Program-made: the position numbers and the translations under genes | Notes under the pieces: generated by a model | Database searches by the model: none | Seen by the model: only the letters and a program-made list of their open reading frames with translations | What the model was told of the DNA's origin: nothing | NCBI GenBank assembly: GCA_022559845.1 | Contig: CM040127.1 | Location: forward strand, 30,404,708 to 30,468,707 | Direction of reading: 5' to 3' | DNA: 64,000 nt | Origin: Amorphophallus konjac | Taxonomy: Eukaryota > Streptophyta > Magnoliopsida > Alismatales > Araceae | Shown here: positions 30,366-42,291 of the stretch, piece by piece | Layout of the letters: each line of letters opens with the position of its first letter | Numbering within the stretch: the first letter of the stretch is position 1

Positions 30366-33300
30366 GTCCATAATGTGAAATACTGATCCGATGGGCATTC
30401 CGATCATTCCAACACGACCTGGGAGGTAGACGTGACTTGTCAGAGCTGACGGATTCTAAATCGGACATCCGGTTTGAGCCCGACGCTCAAAAGTGCAATT
30501 TGCAAATGCACTTGGTTTATAATCAAAGCATTCGGGGTCCGGGGGTCCATAATGTGAAATACTGATCCGATGGGCGTTCTGATCATTCCAACACGACCTG
30601 GGAGGTAGACGTGACTTGTCAGAGCTGACGGATTCTAAATCGGACATCCGGTTTGAGCCCGACGCTCAAAAGTGCAATTTGCAAATTCACTTGGTTTATA
30701 ATCAAAGCATTCGGGGTCCGGGGGTCCATAATGTGAAATACTGATCCGATCGGCGTTCCGATCATTCCAACACGACCTGGGAGGTAGACGTGACTTGTCA
30801 GAGCTGACGGATTCTAAATCGGACATCCGGTTTGAGCCCGACGCTCAAAAGTGTAATTTGCAAATTCACTTGGTTTATAATCAAAGCATTCGGGGTCCGG
30901 GGGTCCATAATGTGAAATACTGATCCGATGGGCATTCCGATCATTCCAACACGACCTGGGAGGTAGACGTGACTTGTCAGAGCTGACGGATTCTAAATCG
31001 GACATCCGGTTTGAGCCCGACGCTCAAAAGTACAATTTGCAAATTCACTTGGTTTATAATCAAAGCATTCGGGGTCCGGGGGTCCATAATGTGAAATACT
31101 GATCCGATGGGCGTTCCGATCATTCCAACACGACCTGGGAGGTAGACGTGACTTGTCAGAGCTGACGGATTCTAAATCGGACATCCGGTTTGAGCCCGAC
31201 GCTCAAAAGTGCAATTTGCAAATGCACTTGGTTTATAATCAACGCATTCGGGGTCCGGGGGTCCATAATGTGAAATACTGATCCGATGGGTGTCTCGATC
31301 ATTCCAACACGACCTGGGAGGTAGACGTGACTTGTCAGAGCTGACGGATTCTAAATCGGACATCCGGTTTGAGCCCGACGCTCAAAAGTGCAATTTGCAA
31401 ATTCACTTGGTTTATAATCAAAGCATTCGGGGTCCGGGGGTCCATAATGTGAAATACTGATCTGATGGGCGTTCCGATCATTCCAACACGACCTGGAAGG
31501 TAGACGTGACTTGTCAGAGCTGACGGATTCTAAATCGGACATCCGGTTTGAGCCCGACGCTCAAAAGTGTAATTTGCAAATTCACTTGGTTTATAATCAA
31601 AGCATTCGGGGTCCGGGGGTCCATAATGTGAAATACTGATCCGATGGGCGTTCCGATCATTCCAACACGACCTGGGAGGTAGACGTGACTTGTCAGAGCT
31701 GACGGATTCTAAATCGGACATCCGGTTTGAGCCCGACGCTCAAAAGTACAATTTGCAAATTCACTTGGTTTATAATCAAAGCATTCGGGGTCCGGGGGTC
31801 CATAATGTGAAATACTGATCCGATGGGCGTTCCGATCATTCCAACACGACCTGGGAGGTAGACGTGACTTGTCAGAGCTGACGGATTCTAAATCGGACAT
31901 CCGGTTTGAGCCCGACGCTCAAAAGTGCATTTTGCAAATGCACTTGGTTTATAATCAAAGCATTCGGGGTCCGGGGGTCCATAATGTGAAATACTGATCC
32001 GATGGGTGTCCCGATCATTCCAACACGACCTGGGAGGTAGACGTGACTTGTCAGAGCTGACGGATTCTAAATCGGACATCCGGTTTGAGCCCGACGCTCA
32101 AAAGTGCAATTTACAAATTCACTTGGTTTATAATCAAAGCATTCGGGGTCCGGGGGTCTATAATGTGAAATACTGATCCGATGGGCGTTCCGATCATTCC
32201 AACACGACCTGGGAGGTAGACGTGACTTGTCAGAGCTGACGGATTCTAAATCGGACATCCGGTTTGAGCCCGACGCTCAAAAGTGCATTTTGCAAATGCA
32301 CTTGGTTTATAATCAAAGCATTCGGGGTCCGGGGGTCCATAATGTGAAATACTGATCCGATGGGCGTCCCGATCATTCCAACACGACCTGGGAGGTAGAC
32401 GTGACTTGTAAGAGTTGACGGATTCTAAATCGGACATCCGGTTTGAGCCCGACGCTCAAAAGTGCATTTTGCAAATCCACTTGGTTTATAATCAAAGCAT
32501 TCGGGGTCCGGGGGTCCATAATGTGAAATACTGATCCGATGGGCGTTCCGATCATTCCAACACGACCTGGGAGGTAGACGTGACTTGTCAGAGCTGACGG
32601 ATTCTAAATCAGATATCCGGTTTGAGCCCGACGCTCAAAAGTGCATTTTGCAAATGCACTTGGTTTATAATCAAAGCAGTCGGGGTCCGGGGGTCCATAA
32701 TGTGAAATACTGATCCGATCGGCATTCCGATCATTCCAACACGACCTGGGAGGTAGACGTGACTTGTCAGAGCTGACGGATTCTAAATCGGACATCCGGT
32801 TTGAGCCCGACGCTCAAAAGTGCATTTTGCAAATGCACTTGGTTTATAATCAAAGCAGTCGGGGTCCAGGGGTCCATAATGTGAAATACTGATCCGATGG
32901 GCGTTCCGATCATTACAACACGACCTGGGAGGTAGACGTGACTTGTCAGAGCTGACGGATTCTAAATCGGACATCCGGTTTGAGCCCGACGCTCAAAAGT
33001 GCATTTTGCAAATGCACTTGGTTTATAATCAAAGCAGTCGGGGTCCGGGGGTCCATAATGTGAAATACTGATCCGATTGGCATTCTGATCATTCCAACAC
33101 GACCTGGGAGGTAGACGTGACTTGTGAGAGCTGACGGATTCTAAATCGGACATCCGGTTTGAGCCCGACGCTCAAAAGTGCAATTTGCAAATTCACTTGG
33201 TTTATAATCAAAGCATTCGGGGTCCGGGGGTCCATAATGTGAAATACTGATCCGATGGGCGTTCCGATCATTCCAACACGACCTGGGAGGTAGACGTGAC

Positions 33301-34291
33301 TTGTGAGAGCTGACGGATTCTAAATCGGACATCCGGTTTGAGCCCGATGCTCAAAAGTGCATTTTGTAAATGCACTTGGTTTATAATCAAAGCATTCGGG
33401 GTCCGGGGGTCCATAATGTGAAATACTGATCCGATGGGCGTCCCGATCATTCCAACACGACCTGGGAGGTAGACGTGACTTGTCAGAGCTGACGGATTCT
33501 AAATCGGACATCCGGTTTGAGCCCGACGCTCAAAAGTGCATTTTGCAAATTCACTTGGTTTATAATCAAAGCATTCGGGGTCCGGGGGTCCATAATGTGA
33601 AATACTGATCCGATGGGCGTTCCGATCATTCCAACACGACCTGGGAGGTAGACGTGACTTGTCAGAGCTGACGGATTCTAAATCGGATATCCGGTTTGAG
33701 CCCGACGCTCAAAAGTGCATTTTGCAAATGCACTTGGTTTATAATCAAAGCATTCGGGGTCCGGGGGTCCATAATGTGAAATACTGATCCGATCGGCATT
33801 CCGATCATTCCAACACGACCTGGGAGGTAGACGTGACTTGTCAGAGCTGACGGATTCTAAATCGGACATCCGGTTTGAGCCCGACGCTCAAAAGTGCATT
33901 TTGCAAATGCACTTGGTTTATAATCGAAGCAGTCGGGGTCCGGGGGTCCATAATGTGAAATACTGATCCGATGGGCGTTCCGATCATTCCAACACGACCT
34001 GGGAGGTAGACGTGACTTGTCAGAGCAGACGGATTCTAAATCGGACATCTGGTTTAAGCCCGACGCTCAAAAGTGCATTTTGCAAATGCACTTGGTTTAT
34101 AATCAAAGCAGTCGGGGTCCGAGGGTCCATAATGTGAAATACTGATCCGATCGGCATTCCGATCATTCCAACACGACCTGGGAGGTAGACGTGACTTGTC
34201 AGAGCTGACGGATTCTAAATCGGACATCCGGTTTGAGCCCGACGCTCAAAAGTGCATTATTTATAATCAAAGCAGTCGGGGTCCGAGGGTC
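30366..34291. repeat. 179-bp tandem repeat array, right part (about 22 units)
   Basis: Continues exactly in register after the TSD. The period is 179 bp throughout. Two unit types are visible: AATTTGCAAATTCACTT with AGCATTCGGGG prevails at the left, and CATTTTGCAAATGCACTT with AGCAGTCGGGG prevails towards the right end. A recognisable but strongly diverged partial unit follows (about 34292-34440), merging into unique intron sequence. The array therefore probably grew by tandem duplication of the intron itself. Confidence 0.96.
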
Positions 34292-34524
34292 AAAAATAAA
34301 GAAATATATGTCCAATTAATTTGTCAATGACTCCAACACGACCGGAAAGGTGAGAGTGACTTGTAGAAACTGACGGAGTCCAAATTGGACTACCGATTTC
34401 AGCAAAACGTTTAAAATTGTCATTCGTCAATTTCACTTAAATGAAAAACATCTTGCTTTTAATTTTCAAGAAAATTGATTTCTTTATTAAGGATTTGATT
34501 TTAATTATTTTAAATGATATACAG

Positions 34525-34590
34525 GATCATCCGTCGCGAGATGTTGGACGAGACGACGACCAGGATGACACATATGTGGAGGATTTGTGA
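34525..34590 (+). CDS. Last exon of the CACTA Transposase_24-type gene
   Basis: After the acceptor ATATACAG, the exon encodes a short acidic C-terminus (DHPSRDVGRDDDQDDTYVED) and ends with TGA at 34588-34590. It joins the exon ending at 1363 in phase 0. Acidic tails of this kind are common in this transposase family. The intron it closes is about 33.2 kb with the nested retrotransposon and about 5.9 kb without it. Confidence 0.7.
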   Translation, partial: DHPSRDVGRDDDQDDTYVEDL

Positions 34591-34799
34591 TTTCATTTTA
34601 GTTATTTGCATGTTGTCATTTTATTATGGATGTATGATTAATTTGTGTGTTTGTATGTGATGAATTTGAAGTTCGTGGAGATTATGATTTGTGTAGGTGA
34701 TTTATATGTTTTTATGAAATTGTTATTTATCAGGTTATTTATTTTATTAAATTGTTATTTATTAGGTGATTTATAGTCGATTATATAAATTTATAAAAA

Positions 34800-35275
34800 A
34801 AAACTACAAAATTAGCGACCGAATAGCGACCTAATTGCGACCGAATAGCGACTATAGGTATTATTTATTTTATTAAAAAATTAAAATTAGCGACCGAATA
34901 GCGACCATCTCTATTATTTATTTTATTAAATTATATTATTTATAGTCGTTTATATAATTTTATTTTAAAAAAATACTACAAAATTCGCGACCGAATAGAC
35001 ACCGAATAGCGACCGAATACATTAGCGACCGGTCATGCGACCGATTGTAATCGGTCGCTATCGGAGACTGATCCTGCGACCGATTATAGTCGGTCGCTAT
35101 CCGAGACTGATCCTGCGACCGACCTATGTCGGTCGCTATTTTGCGACCATTATATAGCGACCGACATATTCGGTCGCTAAGAGGTGTCTGTTCGGTCGCA
35201 GTGCATATTTGCGACCGATCTACGACCGAATAGCGACCGATAGGTCGGTCGCTATTCGCGGTTTTTCTTGTAGTG
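34800..35275. repeat. CACTA subterminal repeats and right terminal inverted repeat
   Basis: More than 20 copies of GCGACCGA/TCGGTCGC-type motifs occur in both orientations, with spacing about 10-20 bp. The block ends in TTTTTCTTGTAGTG at 35275, the inverted CACTACAAGAAAAA terminus. Motifs of this class bind TnpA-like proteins in En/Spm elements. Confidence 0.93.
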
Positions 35276-36073
35276 TCTCTCTCCACGCCTGTCGACCGAT
35301 CACACCATCGGTTAACCGATCGCCTCCCTTCTGAAGTGGGCCATCGCTAAGAACCAGCGGTCGACACGAGATAGTCAGGAACGAACGATGGAGGTGCACC
35401 CAGCTGCCTAGGATCCTAGGGTTCTTATCTTTGATAGTCAATAGGTCCTTGACACGACCGTCTAGACCTTCTTGGAGCAGATTTTCTGCTATACATGAGC
35501 CCCCCCCCCCCCCCCTTCGCGGCTGCGGTTGTCGATGTATTAGTGACGATTTGTAGCCATTGTTACAAATAATAATTTTAAATTTAAATTATAAAATACA
35601 ATAGTGACTACGGATAATCGTTGCTATTACTTTTTTTCGGACGACAGTTCTTCTTGTAACCGTCATTAAAAGTATATTATCTAGGCAAATTTTCATCACT
35701 AATATTTTTTAAAAATATATTTTTTAAAAAAAAATAAAAAATCCCTATATATTCTCAGCGTCGAAAACCGGCACTAATAAGTTATTGGTGACATTTTTTT
35801 TACTTTTTATTGTCACGGATAATTTATTGACCACATAAATACGGACCTCATTAATAAGTTATTGGTATCTAGGACATGTCGACAATATGGTTGTATTAGC
35901 AATAAAGGAAAGTAGTCAGAGAGGGTAAGTCAACTTCAAAAACCATGGGAAGAAGATGGATATGCTAACCATTATGCATCATTAGAATTGGCCATGGCTG
36001 GCTTGAGCTTTTCCGGGTGATTCTTCAGGTTTTCAACAATCAAGTGAGAGGTTTCACGTCAGCCATGACTTTT
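35276..36073. other. Unassigned DNA between the CACTA and copia elements
   Basis: Contains a poly-C run near 35501-35514 and AT-rich sequence with TAGTGACGA-like motifs around 35540-35880, which could be a degraded DNA transposon. No gene is seen. The copia element is inserted at its right end. Confidence 0.4.
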
Positions 36074-36887
36074 TGTTGGAATTTATGATTCCTATGTTGA
36101 TTCAAATTCCTCATTTAATGTTTAGTCCCGTATTGGAAGTTGGAAAGACTTCCTTTGTTTTTATGTATTGGAGTGCTCACTCTTGGGTCGAGACCCAAGG
36201 GGCATAGGATGTGGACTCGAATAGTGTATCGAATTAAGTGGTTTGATCGAATAGAAATAAATATTATATATTATTTATTTATTTGTTTGTTTGTTTGTTT
36301 GTTTGTTTGTGCCGAGTCGAGTCGAGTCGAGTCGAGTCGAGTCGTGTCGGGTCGGGTCGTGTCGTGTCGTGCCGCGCCGCACCGCACCGCACCGCGCTGC
36401 GCTGTGTTGGGCCGGACGGTTACCGAGTTTTGAATTGATTTGGGCCTACCGTTGGGTCACACCGGTTGGGCTTTGGCCAGTTATGGGCCCCGAGACTTCT
36501 ATAAGAGGGCGTGTTTCAGAGACAGAAGATACACTTCTTCTTCCTCTCCTGGCGAAACTGCACTGCTCTCTGCGAATTGTGTTCTTCCTGAAATTTCCTT
36601 TTCGTTCTGGGCAATCTACATCAACAAGTGATCGGATTAAGACTACTCTGGCCTTGCACCTGGAGCAGTCAGAGGGGAGTCATATCTCGGGGACGAAACG
36701 CCAGTGAACCCTGTGCTAGAGGAGGGGGCGTCTTTCGTTTCAAAGACAGTGTCATCATCGACACGTTTCTCTCCTAAACATGCGATTCTAAACTCGTTTC
36801 CCTTTTTGTTATTATAGTAGATTACTGAGTTAATTGGTCTGTTTATAATCCTTCCAGACTAGCATATTCCCATTATATATTCCAACA
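36074..36887 (+). repeat. 5' LTR of the copia element
   Basis: 814 bp with a (TTTG)n stretch and a (GTCGA)n run around 36285-36345, a TATA-like TCTATAAG at 36498-36505 and TG...CA ends. Relative to the 3' LTR it has a different segment near 36185-36230 and lacks about 35 bp present near 41850-41885. Confidence 0.95.
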
Positions 36888-36906
36888 ATTTTGAAACGAA
36901 AGACGA

Positions 36907-39900
36907 TTGCTATGTCTGGATTTTCAGTGTCCACTATGGACGACCTCTCTCGGTCTGTTTTCTGTTATCACCGAATCTAAAGATGTGCCATCCTCTTCTG
37001 ATACAGACCATACTATTGATTCATCCACTCCTGCAAATAATGCATCTTCTGCAGTCGGTTCTACATCTGAAAAACCTGCATACACTCCTGATGAAAAAGA
37101 TTATCTATGCCATGGTCGAATTCTTAGTAATTTGCATGATACTCTATATGATATTTATTGTTCAATTCCTACTGCACGAGAGTTATGGAAAGCATTAGAA
37201 GATAAGTATGGTAAAGAAGATGCTGGAATTGAACGTTTCATTGCTTCTAAGTTTCTGCATTTCACCATGTCTGATTCCATATCTGTTGTTTCACAAACCC
37301 ATGAATTCCTTAACATTGTATGTGAAATGAAATCTAGAGGTCAAAACATGGATGAAAATTTAATTATTTCATGTCTGATTGACAAACTTCCACCTTCCTG
37401 GCATAATTTTGCTAGATCCCTTCAGCATAAACATTCTAAGATTTCATTAGATGAACTTCAGTGTTCTATTCGGATTGAGGAAGAACAAAGAAAACTGATT
37501 GAGTCTAAAAACTCCTCCAATGTCAACCTGACTGAAAATAACAATAAAAATAAAAATTATAATAATCCCAAGTTCCAGAATCATAATTCTAAGTTCCATA
37601 ATAAGAAGGCCAATTATCATGGGAATCAAAACTATAAGGCTAAAGGGAAAAATTTTAAGAATCAGTCTAATCAGAAATGTTGTTATGTGTGTGGTAGACC
37701 AGGTCATTTTGCCAAGAATTGCTATGAGAGAAAAGATGGTGGCAAACCTCGTCCCAAGTTTCATCACCATGGTCATAACCAAACTCCTAATCCTCAAGTT
37801 AATATGATAACTTCTGGAGCTTCTACTTCTGAGCCTTCTGATGGGTTTGTAACTTTATTCCCTGAAATAAATTTAATTAATTTTTCTAATGATTGGTGGA
37901 TTGATACGGGGGCTAACACTCATGTTTGTTTTGATCGACATGTTTTTGCCACCTATCAGGCCACCAACAAGAGTGTAACTTTGGGGAACTCCAGTGCTGC
38001 TCGAGTTGTGGGGGAAGGACGAGTTGATTTGAAGTTAACTTCAGGAAAGATCCTATCTCTCCAAGGAGTACAGCATGTGCCTACAATTCGGAGAAATCTT
38101 ATTAGTGGTTTTTTATTAAATAAGAATAATTATAAGTTAGTTTTTGAATCTGGGAAAGTTGTAATAACCAAGTTTGGAAATTTTATTGGAAAGGGTTATG
38201 TAAGTGAAGGATTGTTTAAATTGAATGTACTTTGTCCTTATGTGGTCAATAATATTAATGTTTCTTCTGGTTTCTCAACTTCTATTGTTAATTCAGATTC
38301 TAGTGATTTATGGCATTCTAGACTATGTCATGTGAATTATAAGACATTGAAAAGAATGATGGGTTTAAATCTAATTCCTAAAACGGATTTTAATAATAAA
38401 GTTAGATGTGAAACTTGTGTTGAAGCAAAACTCCCTAGACATCCCTTTAAATCTGTTGAAAGGAGTAGTGATCTTCTAAATTTAATTCATACTGATGTAT
38501 GTGATTCAAATGGTGTATTAACTAGAAATAACAAGAGATATTTTATAACCTTTATAGATGATCATTCTAGATTCTGATATTTATATCTTTTGAGATCTAA
38601 AGATGAAGCTTTAGAAAAATTTAAAATCTATAAGAACTTAGCAGAAAATCAAATAGGAAAAAACATCAAAAGGGTTAGGTCTGACAGAGGTGGAGAATAT
38701 ACTTCTAATGATTTTGCTCTTTTTTGTGAAGAGTATGGTATCATTCATGAAACAACTGCCCCTTATTCTGCTCAATCTAATGGTATAGCTGAAAGGAAAA
38801 ATCGAACTTTATTAGATGCAGTAAATTCAATGTTAACATATTCTGGTTTACCTAATAATATGTGGGGGGAAGCTTTATTAACAACATGCTATATTTTGAA
38901 TATGATACCTCATAAGAATGTTGATACCTCACCTTATGAGTTATGGTGCAAAAGAAAACCCAACTTAAATAATCTTAAAATTTGGGGCTGTTTTACTAAA
39001 GTTAAAATTCCTGAAAATAAAAAGAGAAAAATAGGTCCTAAAATAGTAGATGCTATTTTTATTGGATATGCTGATAATAGTGCTGCAAACAGGTTTCTTG
39101 TGATAAAATCTGATATTAGTGATATAAGTGTTAACACTATTATTGAAATAAGAGCATCTGATGCTGTTTATTATGAAAATATTTTTCTTATGAAAAATAA
39201 TGTCACAAGACATATTGAAGAAGGATCATCATCTCTTAATCACTCTCATCATGATATGTCTATGATTGAACCTGAGTCTATTGTAGAAAGGCCTAAAAGA
39301 ATAAGAAAAGAAAAGAACTTTGGTGATGATTTTTTAATCTATTTGGCTGAGGATGATCCTCAGACTTTTCATGATGCTATGAGTTCTGTTGATTCTAGTT
39401 TTTGGAAAGAAGCCATTAATAGTGAAATAGTTTCAATCATGAATAATCATACATGGATCTTATGTGATTTACCTCCTGGGTGTAAACCTATTGGTTGCAA
39501 ATGGATCTTTAAAAGGAAACTTAAACCTGATGGTTCCATTGATAAATTTAAGGCAAGATTAGTTGCAAAAGGATATACTCAAAAGAAGGGCATGGATTAT
39601 TTTGATACATACTCTCCTGTTTCTAGATTTGCCACCATACGTGTATTAATTGTCTTGGCTGCTATATATAGACTCGAGGTCCATCAAATGGACGTTAAAA
39701 CTGCTTTCCTTAATGGAGATTTAGAAGAGGAGATCTATATGGATCAGCCAGAAGGTTTTGTGGTGTGTGGACAGGAGAATAAAGTTTGCAAATTAATTAA
39801 ATCCTTGTACGGTTTAAAACAGGCTCCTAAACAATGGAATGAAAAGTTCAACAAAGTTATCTTAGAGAATGGCTTTGTCATAAATGATTCTGATAAATAT

Positions 39901-40878
39901 GTTTATAGTAAAATTATTGGTTATTCTTGTGTGATATTATGTCTTTATGTTGATGATATTTTATTATTTGGAACCAACATGGAAGTTATTAATGATACTA
40001 AATCATTTTTATCTTCTAAATTTGATATGAAAGATTTAGGTCTTGCTGATGTGATTTTAGGAATTAAACTCAATAGAACATCTAATGGAATCTCCTTGTC
40101 TCAATCTCATTATGTGCATAAAATTTTAGAAAGATTCAATTATTTGGATTGTACTCCTGTTTCTACACCTTTTACCCCAGGTACAAATTTAACAAAAAAT
40201 TTGAGTAATCATGTTTCTCAAGAGAAATATGCACAAATCATAGGTAGTCTCATGTATTTAACAAACAGTTCTAGACCTGATTTAGCCTATTCTGTGGGGG
40301 TACTAAGTAGATTCACTAGTAACCCTAGTCAAGAACATTGGCATGCTTTAGAAAGAGTTTTTAAATATCTTAAAGGTACAAAGGATTTAGCATTAACATA
40401 TTCTGGATTTCCTACTGTCCTAGAAGGGTATTGTGATGCAAACTGGATAACTAATTCTTCTGATACCATTTCTACAAGTGGTTATGTGTTTACCCTAGGT
40501 GGGGCAGCTGTGGCATGGAAATCTGCAAAACAAACTATTATTGCTAGATCTACTATGGAAGCTGAATTAATTGCATTAGATATTGCATGTTCTGAAGCTG
40601 AATGGCTTAAAAATCTTTTATCTGATATTCCTATTGTGAATAAACCTTTACCTGCAATTTCTATGCATTGTGATAGTCGTTCTGTGATAGATAAAGTAAA
40701 ACAAATGACAATTAATGAAAAGAGGAGACATCTTAGTATTAGATGTAATTCTGTGAGAGAGAAGATTTCACAAGGTGTAATCTCTTTAGAATTTATAAAA
40801 TCGTTGGATAATTTGGCAGATCCTTTTACAAAAGGTCTAGCGAGGAGGCTAGTATTTGAATCATCAAGGGGGATGTGA
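36907..40878 (+). pseudogene. Copia gag-pol polyprotein, interrupted by one in-frame stop
   Basis: One frame runs from 36907 to the terminal TGA at 40876-40878, with a single internal TGA at 38575-38577 (codon 557) inside integrase, where a tryptophan codon is usual. The gag UBN2-like domain lacks its expected N-terminal part and no ATG begins this frame near the LTR, suggesting a 5' deletion. Zinc knuckle: C259-x2-C262-x4-H267-x4-C272. Protease: D333-T-G in WWIDTGANTHVC. Integrase: [16 protein letters not shown] and NGIAERKN carry the D, D, E residues, split by the stop. RT: Y1014-V-D-D. RNase [18 protein letters not shown]. With the stop and truncated gag the copy is not autonomous as it stands. 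Confidence 0.93.
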
Positions 40879-41442
40879 TTGAAATCCCATAGTCAGTTAC
40901 CATAGCAGATACCCAACCTATGTGATTGGAGATCCCATGAAGTAGGTTCAATGTGGAATACGAGCTATTGGGTAATTGGAGAGCACTACTTACTTTATAT
41001 ACCTATCCCCGTGAATGATGATTAGTGCTCTACTGTAACGGCACCAGGATGAGCAATGCTCTTAATGTGATCAAGGCCTTATAAGGCAGGGTATGGACCA
41101 TGGCAGGTACCCTTGGAGACCCACCTACGTGAGTGTGATCGTGGGGCCGCGATCTATGGGAATTGGGTATTCTCTTGAGCACTCATGAGACGAGATATCA
41201 GTGCATGGCCTATAGCACTACCATTTAAAGAATCTGATCACTGATGTACTATGTTGTGAATTAAGTAACAGTCTGAGTAAAAGAGCTTAGTTCAAGGCCT
41301 AGTCCACTACAGTTTCTTTCAGATGATGACTTAATTTCACTAAGTGAAGGTTCAAGTCCGGAAGTCACCTTCACCCATGACATAGTAGTTTTTTGCCCAG
41401 AACTTTGTTTTATTGTGCTTATATCGTTGATTTTGGAATTTG

Positions 41443-41457
41443 AATCAAGTGGGGGAA
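41443..41457 (+). other. Polypurine tract of the copia element
   Basis: AATCAAGTGGGGGAA directly precedes the 3' LTR. Confidence 0.85.
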
Positions 41458-41627
41458 TGTTGGAATTTATGATTCCTATGTTGATTCAAATTCCTCATTT
41501 AATGTTTAGTCCCGTATTGGAAGTTGGAAAGACTTCCTTTATTTTTATGTATTGGAGTGCTCACTCTTGGGAAAGACTTCCCGTATTCGAATTAAGTGGT
41601 TTGATCGAATAGAAATAAATATTATAT

Positions 41628-41659
<32 letters not shown>

Positions 41660-42286
41660 TTTGTTTGTTTGTGCCGTGCCGAGCCGAGTCGAGTCGAGTC
41701 GAGTCGTGTCGTGTCGGGTCGTGTCGTGCCGCGCCGCACCGCGCCGTGCTGCGCTGCGTTGTGTTGTGTTGGGCCGGACGGTTACCGAGTTTTGAATTGA
41801 TTTGGGCCTACCGTTGGGTCACACCGGTTGGGCTTTGGCCAGTTATGGGCCTACCGTTAGAATTGTATCGGTTGAGATTCTAACTGCCCCGAGACTTCTA
41901 TAAGAGGGCGTGTTTCAGAGACAGAAGATACACTTCTTCTTCCTCTCCTGGCGAAACTGCACTGCTCTCTGCGAATTGTGTTCTTCCTGAAATTTCCTTT
42001 TCGTTCTGGGCAATCTACATCAACAAGTGATCGGATTAAGACTACTCTGGCCTTGCACCAGGAGCAGTCAGAGGAGAGTCATATCTCGGGGACGAAACGC
42101 CAGTGAACCCTGTGCTAGAGGAGGGGGCGTCTTTCGTTTCAAAGACAGTGTCATCATCGACACGTTTCTCTCCTAAACATGCGATTCTAAACTCGTTTCC
42201 CTTTTTGTTATTATAGTAGATTACTGAGTTAATTGGTCTGTTTATAATCCTTCCAGACTAGCATATTCCCGTTATATATTCCAACA
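41458..42286 (+). repeat. 3' LTR of the copia element
   Basis: 829 bp. It shares the (TTTA/TTTG)n and (GTCGA)n tracts and the TCTATAAGAGGG core with the 5' LTR, but with indels. Confidence 0.95.
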
Positions 42287-42291
42287 CTTTT

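Larger units (their letters stand above)
1..35275 (+). mobile_element. CACTA (En/Spm) DNA transposon, 3' part; left end outside window
   Basis: The right terminus is seen directly: on the minus strand the element begins CACTACAAGAAAAACCGC at 35275, the canonical CACTA terminus. It is followed inwards by many GCGACCGA/TCGGTCGC subterminal motifs. The interior holds a Transposase_24 (plant En/Spm-type) gene on the + strand, whose last exon lies about 0.7 kb inside the terminus. The 5' end and any TNPD-type transposase gene are upstream of the window. Its size is inflated by a 27.25-kb retrotransposon (3113-30365) and a 179-bp tandem array. Without the retrotransposon the visible part is about 8 kb. 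The CACTA target-site duplication is 3 bp; the right copy would be TCT at 35276-35278, but the left copy cannot be checked here. Confidence 0.9.
36074..42286 (+). mobile_element. Complete Ty1/copia LTR retrotransposon, 6.2 kb
   Basis: LTRs at 36074-36887 and 41458-42286 start TGTTGGAATT and end TTCCAACA. The flanking TSD is CTTTT (36069-36073 and 42287-42291). The polypurine tract AAGTGGGGGAA abuts the 3' LTR. The domain order gag, PR, IN, RT, RNase H is diagnostic of Ty1/copia. No standard tRNA PBS follows the 5' LTR. The LTRs differ by several indels, so the insertion is older than the Tat element. Confidence 0.96.

Noticed and set aside
1587..34048. A 63-codon minus-strand frame in nearly every 179-bp unit (MSDLESVSSDKSRLPPRSCW...), each overlapping the next by 13 bp
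   Set aside because: The 179-bp period shifts the frame in each unit, and the units are nearly identical by recent duplication, so shared openness is not evidence of selection. No family similarity or expression signal is visible.
1546..34291. CRISPR-like regular repeat array
   Set aside because: The whole 179-bp unit is repeated without unique spacers, and the context is a plant transposon intron.
35520..35880. Possible second degenerate CACTA-like element with TAGTGACGA motifs
   Set aside because: No defined termini, TSD or coding sequence could be established.
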